NCBI GenBank assembly: GCA_002435835.1
Contig: DIVM01000266.1
Location: 19,059 to 40,569, forward strand
DNA length: 21,511 nucleotides
Source: Firmicutes bacterium UBA6132
Lineage (GTDB): Bacteria; Bacillota_A; Clostridia; Tissierellales; Sedimentibacteraceae
Reading direction: 5' to 3'
Position numbers and translations under genes: made by a program. The notes under the pieces are model-generated. The model was not told the DNA's origin. It was given only the letters and a program-made list of their open reading frames with translations, and made no database searches. Positions 7,094 to 13,709 of the stretch are shown piece by piece. Numbering within the stretch: the stretch's first letter is position 1; each line of letters begins with the position of its first letter.

Positions 7094-9417
7094 TGAAAAA
7101 GCTTGATAAAAGGCTTTTAAGAATGATTAAAGTAACTAAAGGCCAATATATAGCAGTGGTTCTAATAATAGTAACTGGAATATTCATTTTTACTGCTATT
7201 AAAAATTCAGCATTAAATTTAAGGGATACAGTTAATGATTATTATGATAGCGCTAATTTTGGTGACATTTTTGTGACCGCAGTAAGTTTACCAGAAAAAC
7301 TTGAAAAAGAGTTAACAGGTATTCAAAATATTAAGGAAGCAGAGGCAAGGCTTGTTTTAGACGTTCCTTTAATTTTAAGCAAAGAAGATAAAAACATTAA
7401 TGTAAGGATTGTTTCTATAGATAAAAGTGAAAATAAAATAAACAAGCTTTTTATAAATGATGGAAAAAGGAGTTTGTCAGAAAAAAATATAATAGTAATA
7501 AAACAATTTGCAGATGCAAGAAAAATAAAATTGCATGATGAAATAAAGCTAAAAATTAATGGCAGGCAACATACATTTAATGTTACAGGAATTGCATCAA
7601 GTCCTGAATATGTTTATATGATGGAAAATGAACAAAAATTAATGCCCGATCCTAAAAATTTTGGCGTAGTTTATGTGGAAGAAAATTATTTAAGACAGAT
7701 TTCAGGACATAGAGGAAATTTTAATGAAATAGTTGTAAAATTAAATAGTGAGAATGATATTGATAAAACAAGTGAATTCTTAAAAGAGAACTTAGATAAG
7801 TATGGAATAAAAAGAGTTGTAAAAAAAGATGAACAACTTAGTTTTGGAATGGTAAATCAAGAAATTGAAGGAAATGAGAAAATGTCTCAGTCCGTACCTA
7901 TAATATTTTTGACATTTGCTGGTATAATGCTTGCCAATATGCTTTCAAGAATTGTAAAAAAAGACAGAACTTCTATTGGCGTGTTCAAAGCATTAGGATT
8001 TACTAATTATGAAATTATAGTTCATTATTTAAAATATGCTTCCACCATTGGTATAATTGGTGGGGTTATAGGTTCACTCATGGGAACTGCTTTATCAAGT
8101 ATGATGACATCTATGTATTTGCAATATTTTAATATTCCTCTGCTTTCAATTAAATTTTATTTTAATAGAATATTAGCTGCGATTTTATTATCACTTTTAT
8201 TGTGTATGACAGCAGGGCTTTTTGGAATAAGAGGTATATTAAAAATAAATCCTGCAGAGTCAATGCAGGCTGAAGCGCCTAAACAGGGGAAGAGGATTTT
8301 TTTAGAACATGTTAAATTTATTTGGAACAAATTATCATTTTCTTGGAAAATGGTTTTGAGAAATATATTTAGGGAGCAAAAGAAATTTTTATTAATAGCA
8401 GCTGCGGTTTCTATTACTTGTAGCATGCTTATAATGACATTTTGGATGAACGATTTAATTGATGTAATGTTTAATAAGCATTACACTGAATTTATGAAAA
8501 TGCAGTATAATGTTGGGTTTACATCGTTTTTAGATAAAAATACTAAAAATGAATTTTCTAAAATTTTAAATGCAGATGATATTGAAGGTAGAGTAGAACT
8601 TCCTTTTGAAATAGTAAATGGAAATAAATCGAAAATAGTTACAGTTATTGGTTTAGAAAAAAATACTGTATTTTATGATGTTGGTGTTTTTGATGAGGGC
8701 ATTATAATATCTTCGAATTTAGCTGATTATTTAAATGTTAGAAAAGGGGATAAAATTTTACTTAAAAATTTCATGCCGGACAAAGATGATGGATATGTAA
8801 TAGTAAAAGAAATCATAAATCAAAGTCTTGGTATAAATGGTTATATGAGCATAGATTATATGAACAAATTATTCCTTGATAAAGATATTATCAATGGAGT
8901 ATATATTAATTCTTTAGATAATGTTTCTAAAATATTGGAAAATGTAGATAATATTAGTTCAATACAGTCCCAAAGCGATATGAAAGACATGTTTGAAGAA
9001 ATTACTGGTATGACTGCTATTTCCATAGGAAGCATGATAATATTTTCAGGTCTTTTGGGTTTTGTAATAGTTTATAGCATGACACTTATGAGTATCAATG
9101 AAAGAGCTTTAGAATTTTCAGCTTTAAGAGTTATGGGGTTTACCACAAAAGAAATATTTTACATGTTGATAAAAGAAAATTCTATAATGTCTTTTATTGG
9201 AATTATACTGGGAATACCCCTTGGCAAAGTTTTAATAGATTACATGGGCAAAATGTTCTCAACAGATATTTATACAATGAAAGAACCTTTAACTGTTTAT
9301 GAAGTGGTTTCGGCTGTAATTTTTACCATTGTATTTTTAATATTAGCTCAGCTGATCACCTATGTAAAAATCCATAAATTAGATTTTATGCAATCTTTAA
9401 AAAGTAGAATATCATAA
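7087..9417 (+). CDS. FtsX-like ABC transporter permease (duplicated MacB-type)
   Basis: A 776-residue membrane protein with eight predicted helices: one at about 18-38, three at about 267-287, 316-340 and 356-382, one at about 434-455, and three at about 641-668, 698-720 and 737-760. Large extracytoplasmic domains lie between the first and second helices of each half. Each half carries an FtsX motif (IGVFKALGFTNYEI and FSALRVMGFTTKEIFYML), so the protein is an internal duplication. Start choice is uncertain. The ATG at 7087 lies 4 bases after AAAGGA. The ATG at 7093 overlaps the ATPase stop as TGATG and is equally plausible. The transported substrate is unknown. Confidence 0.9.
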   Translation: MVMKKLDKRLLRMIKVTKGQYIAVVLIIVTGIFIFTAIKNSALNLRDTVNDYYDSANFGDIFVTAVSLPEKLEKELTGIQNIKEAEARLVLDVPLILSKEDKNINVRIVSIDKSENKINKLFINDGKRSLSEKNIIVIKQFADARKIKLHDEIKLKINGRQHTFNVTGIASSPEYVYMMENEQKLMPDPKNFGVVYVEENYLRQISGHRGNFNEIVVKLNSENDIDKTSEFLKENLDKYGIKRVVKKDEQLSFGMVNQEIEGNEKMSQSVPIIFLTFAGIMLANMLSRIVKKDRTSIGVFKALGFTNYEIIVHYLKYASTIGIIGGVIGSLMGTALSSMMTSMYLQYFNIPLLSIKFYFNRILAAILLSLLLCMTAGLFGIRGILKINPAESMQAEAPKQGKRIFLEHVKFIWNKLSFSWKMVLRNIFREQKKFLLIAAAVSITCSMLIMTFWMNDLIDVMFNKHYTEFMKMQYNVGFTSFLDKNTKNEFSKILNADDIEGRVELPFEIVNGNKSKIVTVIGLEKNTVFYDVGVFDEGIIISSNLADYLNVRKGDKILLKNFMPDKDDGYVIVKEIINQSLGINGYMSIDYMNKLFLDKDIINGVYINSLDNVSKILENVDNISSIQSQSDMKDMFEEITGMTAISIGSMIIFSGLLGFVIVYSMTLMSINERALEFSALRVMGFTTKEIFYMLIKENSIMSFIGIILGIPLGKVLIDYMGKMFSTDIYTMKEPLTVYEVVSAVIFTIVFLILAQLITYVKIHKLDFMQSLKSRIS

Positions 9418-9428
9418 CGGAGGTCCTT

Positions 9429-10640
9429 ATGAAAAAGAAAAAAATTATCATTTTATCAGTAATAATAATTATTATAGCTTTGCTTGCTTTTTCATTTGTT
9501 AAAAAGAGAAAAACGGCAGAAGAAAATACTACAAAAGTAGAACTTGGAACAATACAAAAAACAGTGGATGAAACGGGTACAGTTTTTTCTAAAAAAGTGA
9601 ATACTTTTTATTCAAATATGAGCCAAAAAGTTGATAAATTAAATGTTTCCATAGGTGACAGAGTTAAAAAGGGTGACATTATACTAACTTATGAAAACAA
9701 TTATGATTTAGAAGTTAAAAGTTTGCAAAAGCAAATTGATTCTATAACTGCATCCTATAATGAAGCTTCAAGAGGAGCAGATTTTCAAGAAGTATCAAAT
9801 GCAAAACTTACTATAAGCACAGTTGAAAATAATTTAGATTTAGCTGTAAGCAGCTTTGAAAAAGTAAAAGAGTTATACCAAAATGGTGCAGTTAGCAAAG
9901 TTGAATATGAAGAGGCTGACAACAAAGTTAAAATTTTACAAAACCAACTTCAAGAAGCAAAAAATAATTATGCTTTACTATTAAAAGGAGTTTCTAATAA
10001 TATAAAGACGCAATATGAAGCACAGGTTGAAGAAATAATGGTTCAAATGCAAATACTTCAAAAAAAACAAGAACAAGCAACTATTAAAGCTGAATTCGAT
10101 GGAATAATCACAGAATTAAATGTAGAAGAAAAAAGTATGACTCAATTAGGAGAAATTGTTGTTGAAATTCAAGATGATAGCAGTTTAGGAATTTATGTTG
10201 AGTTGTTAGCAGATGAAGCATCAGAAGTAAAAAATGATATGAAATTTGTGGTTTTAGAACAAAATTCTGATGATAATGATGATATAATAGGAGAATTAAA
10301 AGTGAATAGAATCCATCCTAAAGCATTATCCAAAATATCTGACCTTGGAGTAGAACAAAAAAGAGTTAGAGTTGAAGCGGATATATTGGAAAATAAAAAT
10401 AAATTAAGAATTGGTACAGAAGTTGATGTTAAAATAATTCTTGAACAGCATGAGGGAGTGCTTCTTTTACAAAAGGATGCAGTTTATGAAATAGATGGGA
10501 AAAAATATGTGATTTTAAAAATGGGTGAAAATCAACAAGAACGAGAAATTACAACTAACCTTGAAAATGATAAGTATTATGAAATAACATCAGGATTAAA
10601 TGAAAATGATGTTGTTTTGCTTGAAAATAATGAAGATTAA
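9429..10640 (+). CDS. HlyD/MacA-like membrane-fusion adaptor subunit
   Basis: The 403-residue protein has a short basic N-terminus and one membrane anchor (about 5-24), after which the chain lies outside the cell. A lipoyl-like half-motif (KLNVSIGDRVKKGDIIL) comes next. A long helical, coiled-coil-prone hairpin (about 93-218, with SSFEKVKELYQNGAVSKVEY) leads to the second lipoyl half (ATIKAEFDGIITEL) and beta-barrel segments. This is the RND/MacA/HlyD adaptor layout. GGAGG at 9419-9423 precedes the ATG, 11 bases after the permease. It is the third subunit of the exporter. In a monoderm it probably gates or extends the permease rather than contacting an outer-membrane channel. Confidence 0.9.
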   Translation: MKKKKIIILSVIIIIIALLAFSFVKKRKTAEENTTKVELGTIQKTVDETGTVFSKKVNTFYSNMSQKVDKLNVSIGDRVKKGDIILTYENNYDLEVKSLQKQIDSITASYNEASRGADFQEVSNAKLTISTVENNLDLAVSSFEKVKELYQNGAVSKVEYEEADNKVKILQNQLQEAKNNYALLLKGVSNNIKTQYEAQVEEIMVQMQILQKKQEQATIKAEFDGIITELNVEEKSMTQLGEIVVEIQDDSSLGIYVELLADEASEVKNDMKFVVLEQNSDDNDDIIGELKVNRIHPKALSKISDLGVEQKRVRVEADILENKNKLRIGTEVDVKIILEQHEGVLLLQKDAVYEIDGKKYVILKMGENQQEREITTNLENDKYYEITSGLNENDVVLLENNED

Positions 10641-10684
10641 TCATTATAGATTGAAAATAAATAAATTTTAATTAAGGAAAGATA

Positions 10685-11422
10685 ATGTTTAATATTAAAT
10701 ATGACTTAAATACTATAGATGAAAAAAGAAATATTATAAAAAATAAACTCTTTGAAAAGTCAGCTAATATAAAACAAGTTGATTTTACTCAAATAAGCAA
10801 TTCTGATTTATATTTATTATATAATTTATATGATGAAATTTTTTTGAATTCATGGTTTGCAGAGAATTTCAAAGGAAAAATTACATTTAAATTTTCAAAA
10901 CAATTGACTCGTGCAGCTGGAAATACTACTACAAAAAAACATATAGAAAAAATTAAACCCGAGGAAGTAGAGTTTCAAATTAAAATATCTTTGAATCATT
11001 TATTTAATTTTGATAAAATAGACAGGGATAAATATGTTGGAGGTATACAAGCTAATAGTAAACTCCATAGTTTAATGCTTGTTTTCGAACATGAAATTTG
11101 CCATGTAATTGAATTTTTAATTTGTAAAAAATCAAGTTGCAAAAAAGAGCCATTTAAAAAATTAATATTTAATTTATTTGGGCAAAATGAATCAACACAT
11201 AAATTAGTAACATCAAGAGAAGCAAGCTTTGCTGAATACGGTTTAGTTGTAGGTAATAAAGTAACATTTGAATTTCAAGGAAAACAAATAATTGGAATAA
11301 TTAATAACATAAATAAGAGAGCAACCGTTATGTCTCAAAATAATAAAGGAAATTATATAGACAGAAATGGGCAGCATTATATAAAATATTATATACCTCT
11401 TAATTGTTTAACTAAAATATAA
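10685..11422 (+). CDS. SprT-like zinc metalloprotein
   Basis: A 245-residue protein with a zinc-protease motif HEICH (136-140) in the context VFEHEICHVIEF, and a later histidine (H172, in QNESTHKL) as a likely third ligand. This pattern is that of SprT-like domain proteins, distant relatives of the DNA-protein crosslink protease SPRTN. The region before it (about 35-130) is typical of this family's helical/beta lead-in. No signal peptide is visible, so it is probably cytoplasmic. Substrate and role are unknown. AAGGAAAG precedes the ATG. It sits alone between the exporter and the flavoprotein gene. Confidence 0.7.
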   Translation: MFNIKYDLNTIDEKRNIIKNKLFEKSANIKQVDFTQISNSDLYLLYNLYDEIFLNSWFAENFKGKITFKFSKQLTRAAGNTTTKKHIEKIKPEEVEFQIKISLNHLFNFDKIDRDKYVGGIQANSKLHSLMLVFEHEICHVIEFLICKKSSCKKEPFKKLIFNLFGQNESTHKLVTSREASFAEYGLVVGNKVTFEFQGKQIIGIINNINKRATVMSQNNKGNYIDRNGQHYIKYYIPLNCLTKI

Positions 11423-11456
11423 TTAAAATAGTTACCCAACAAAAGGAGAAATTAAC

Positions 11457-12860
11457 ATGAAATATGATTTAATAATAGTTGGAGCAGGTCCATCAGGGGC
11501 TTTTACTGCTCTTGAATTTATAAGAAAAAATAAAGATAAAAATGTTTTATTAATTGAAAAGGGAAGCCCTATTGAAAAAAGAAGATGTCCTAAAGAAAAA
11601 ACTAAAAAATGTGTTAATTGTAAACCATATTGCCATATTACTACAGGTTTTTCAGGAGCAGGAGCTTTCTCAGATGGTAAACTTTCACTAAGCCCTGAAG
11701 TTGGTGGTGATTTACCTGAATTAATAGGATACGATATAGCTCAAGAATTAATTGATTATACTGATAATATATATCTTGAATTTGGTGCTGATTCTAAAAT
11801 AGAAGGTATTGAAGGTAAAGAAGAAATCAAAGAAATAAGAAGAAAAGCTATTGAAGCAGGATTAAAACTTGTTGATTGCCCAATAAGACATTTGGGTACT
11901 GAAAAAGCACAGGAAATTTATAAAAAAATTGAAGATTATTTAATTGAAAATAATGTTGAAATTAAATTTTTAACTCAGGCAAAAGATATAATTGTAGAAG
12001 ATGGTGAAATAAAAGGTGTTATAATAACAGATTCTATAAAACACAAAACTGAAGAAACTGTATATGCGGACAAAGTAGTTATTGCTGCAGGAAGAAAAGG
12101 CGCTGATTGGTTAGAAAATTTATGTGTTGAACACAACATAGCACATAGAGCTGGAACTGTTGACATAGGTGTAAGAGTTGAAGTTAGAAATGAAGTAATG
12201 GAAAAAGTAAACAATGTACTTTATGAATCAAAATTAATTGGTTACCCAGCACCATTTAAAGATAAAGTAAGAACATTTTGCCAAAATCCTGGTGGATTTG
12301 TAAGCCAAGAAAACTACGACAATGATTTAGCTGTTGTTAATGGCCATTCTTACAAGGATAAAAAATCAAACAACACTAACCTTGCAATTTTATCTTCTCA
12401 TAATTTCAGTTATCCATTTAATGAACCTATAAAATATGGTATAAAAGTTTCTGAGCTTTTAAATATGTTAGGTAATGGAAGCATTTTAGTTCAAAGATAT
12501 GGTGATATACTTGATGGTAAAAGGACTTGGCAAAAAGAATTGTCCCGTTCAAACGTAGTACCAACTTTACCAGATGCTGTAGCAGGCGACATAACAGCAG
12601 CCATGCCATATAGAACAATGACAAATATATTAAATTTTATTGAGTCATTAAATACGGTTGTACCAGGCTTTGCAGGAACAGAAACATTATTATATGGACC
12701 TGAAGTAAAATTTTATAGCAACAAAGTAGAACTTACAACAAATTTTGAAACAAGCATAAAAAATCTCTTTTGTTTAGGAGATGCAAGTGGATGGACAAGA
12801 GGACTTATGATGGCTTCACTTATGGGAGTTAAAATGGGTAATATACTCAGTGATAATTAA
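11457..12860 (+). CDS. FAD-dependent oxidoreductase (COG2509-type)
   Basis: A 467-residue flavoprotein. The N-terminal dinucleotide-binding fold has GAGPSGA at 9-15 and an acidic end of strand two (LIEKG). A cysteine cluster C44-x7-C52-x2-C55-x3-C59 follows and leads into GFSGAGAFSDGKLS. The C-terminal FAD-binding segment LFCLGDASGWTRGLMMASLMG (about 436 on) completes the pocket. The arrangement matches the COG2509 family of uncharacterised FAD-dependent dehydrogenases. The physiological substrate is not known. The cysteines could hold a metal or Fe-S cluster, or be redox-active (inference). AGGAG at 11444-11448 sets the ATG start. It is the last gene before the accessory region and ends at a terminator. 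Confidence 0.87.
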   Translation: MKYDLIIVGAGPSGAFTALEFIRKNKDKNVLLIEKGSPIEKRRCPKEKTKKCVNCKPYCHITTGFSGAGAFSDGKLSLSPEVGGDLPELIGYDIAQELIDYTDNIYLEFGADSKIEGIEGKEEIKEIRRKAIEAGLKLVDCPIRHLGTEKAQEIYKKIEDYLIENNVEIKFLTQAKDIIVEDGEIKGVIITDSIKHKTEETVYADKVVIAAGRKGADWLENLCVEHNIAHRAGTVDIGVRVEVRNEVMEKVNNVLYESKLIGYPAPFKDKVRTFCQNPGGFVSQENYDNDLAVVNGHSYKDKKSNNTNLAILSSHNFSYPFNEPIKYGIKVSELLNMLGNGSILVQRYGDILDGKRTWQKELSRSNVVPTLPDAVAGDITAAMPYRTMTNILNFIESLNTVVPGFAGTETLLYGPEVKFYSNKVELTTNFETSIKNLFCLGDASGWTRGLMMASLMGVKMGNILSDN

Positions 12861-12871
12861 ATAAAGCCATG

Positions 12872-12907
12872 AGCCGAGGGTAAGTATTAGTTCGCCCTTG
12901 GCTTTTT
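12872..12907 (+). terminator. Terminator after the FAD oxidoreductase gene
   Basis: AGCCGAGGG (12872-12880) pairs with CCCTTGGCT (12895-12903), with one G-U pair and a 14-base loop. It is followed by TTTT. It closes the core-type part of the window and marks the left edge of the accessory region. Confidence 0.88.
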
Positions 12908-13014
12908 ATATTATATTAATTATAGCCTTTTGAAAAAATGTATATAATTTACTTTACTATTAAGAGAGTTATATATAATATAATTTACAAGATATTGTGA
13001 TAATTTCATTTATC

Positions 13015-13046
13015 AATTGTAAAAATGACCTTAATGTATTACAATT
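13015..13046. repeat. 8-bp inverted repeat, possible operator
   Basis: AATTGTAA (13015-13022) and TTACAATT (13039-13046) are perfect inverted copies 16 bases apart, just upstream of the candidate -10 box at 13070. Placement fits a regulator-binding site overlapping the -35 region, but in this base composition a chance repeat is possible. Confidence 0.35.
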
Positions 13047-13069
13047 AGATATTACTATATTCAGCTTCG

Positions 13070-13075
13070 TATAAT
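13070..13075 (+). promoter_or_regulatory. Candidate -10 box for the accessory operon
   Basis: A perfect TATAAT lies at 13070-13075 with only a poor -35 candidate (TTAGAT, 13045-13050, spacing 19). Transcription would start near 13082, exactly at the left arm of the TAGGGAATT inverted repeat. The weak -35 suggests either low basal activity or help from an activator. Confidence 0.4.
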
Positions 13076-13080
13076 GAAGT

Positions 13081-13149
13081 TAGGGAATTTAAATGAGAAT
13101 AGATATGAATAAAACTCATTGTAAAAGATATAAAAAATGCAATTCCCTA
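13081..13149 (+). repeat. 9-bp inverted repeat forming a possible leader hairpin
   Basis: TAGGGAATT (13081-13089) and AATTCCCTA (13141-13149) are perfect complements 51 bases apart. A second nested pair, AATGAG (13092-13097) and CTCATT (13115-13120), lies inside. In the expected mRNA the outer arms would close a hairpin at the very 5' end. They would hide the AGGGA that could serve as ribosome site for the short reading frame within. Confidence 0.4.
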
Positions 13150-13152
13150 TGA
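13093..13152 (+). CDS. Possible 19-residue leader peptide
   Basis: ATG at 13093 opens a 19-codon frame ending in TGA at 13150-13152. The deduced peptide is basic and has two cysteines (HCKRYKKC near its middle). AGGGA at 13082-13086 lies 6 bases upstream, inside the left arm of the inverted repeat, and the right arm covers the last codons. It could be a regulatory leader peptide or a chance frame. No relative is recognised. Confidence 0.25.
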   Translation: MRIDMNKTHCKRYKKCNSL

Positions 13153-13205
13153 TATATCCTATACACGGACAAGCAGTTTGTAATTAGAATAAGGAGTTGT
13201 ATATA

Positions 13206-13709
13206 ATGGAATTAATCGATAATATTAGCAAAACGTTGAAATATGATATGACAGTTGAAATAAAAGATGGAAGCAAGATGTCTATTGCAGCGGCCTGTTT
13301 TTCTATCTATGCTTTTCAAGAATTAAAGCGAGAACTTAAAGGAATTGATGAACTCCGTTTCATATTTACATCTCCTACCTTTATTTCAGAAAAAACAAAA
13401 AAGGAAAAGCGAGAATTTTATATTCCACGCCTTAGTCGTGAACGCAGTCTCTATGGTACGGAATTTGAGGTTAAACTCCGTAATGAGCTAACTCAAAAAT
13501 CAATTGCAAAGGAATGTGCTGAGTGGATACAAAAAAAGGTTGTATTCAAGTCTAATATAACAAATGAAAATATGATGGGATTCATTAATGTAGATGACAA
13601 AAATTATATGCCTGTTGCCGGTTTCACAACAGTAGATTTAGGATGCGAGCGTGGCAACAATGCTTATAATATGGTTCAAAAAACAGAAGCGCTCAAGTGC
13701 TTACATTGA
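13206..13709 (+). CDS. PLD-like/SNF2-type helicase, N-terminal fragment (frameshifted)
   Basis: This is the first part of a large helicase that continues in the next entry. It starts at ATG 13206, with AAGGAG at 13191-13196 nine bases upstream; an in-frame TTG at 13197 is too close to that site. The fragment (about 159 genuine residues before an altered tail) resembles the N-terminal phospholipase-D-like module of PLD/SNF2 helicases. It contains FTSPTFI, FYIPRLSRERSLYGTEFEVKLRNEL and the conserved MPVAGFTTVDLGCERGN. Classical HKD residues are not evident, so the module may bind DNA rather than cut it. Reading shifts frame in an A6 run at 13678-13683; in the present frame it ends at TGA 13709. 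Arginine codons are mostly CGT/CGC/CGA, unlike the left half of the window. Confidence 0.8.
   Translation: MELIDNISKTLKYDMTVEIKDGSKMSIAAACFSIYAFQELKRELKGIDELRFIFTSPTFISEKTKKEKREFYIPRLSRERSLYGTEFEVKLRNELTQKSIAKECAEWIQKKVVFKSNITNENMMGFINVDDKNYMPVAGFTTVDLGCERGNNAYNMVQKTEALKCLH

Larger units (their letters stand above)
12861..13205. other. 345-base gene-free gap at the left edge of the accessory module
   Basis: After the terminator the sequence is extremely AT-rich. I see no tRNA, insertion sequence or integrase remnant. It contains an 8-bp inverted repeat AATTGTAA / TTACAATT (13015-13022 and 13039-13046), a TATAAT box at 13070-13075, and a 9-bp inverted repeat TAGGGAATT / AATTCCCTA (13081-13089 and 13141-13149). 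A 19-codon reading frame (13093-13152) lies inside the second repeat. The helicase ribosome site comes last. It is the likely regulatory region of the downstream operon. Confidence 0.6.

Noticed and set aside
13197..13205. TTG start for the helicase gene
   Set aside because: It directly abuts the AAGGAG at 13191-13196 with no spacer. The ATG at 13206 has a 9-base spacer.
13651..13683. ATG at 13651 as an independent start of the helicase main frame
   Set aside because: There is no ribosome site and the first residues do not fit the family. The homologous N-terminus is in the other frame, so this is a frameshift overlap.
13677..13684. Programmed -1 ribosomal frameshift at an A-AAA-AAC-like run
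   Set aside because: The frame change needed is +1 (or -2), not -1, so this heptamer cannot explain it. Transcriptional slippage or mutation remains possible.
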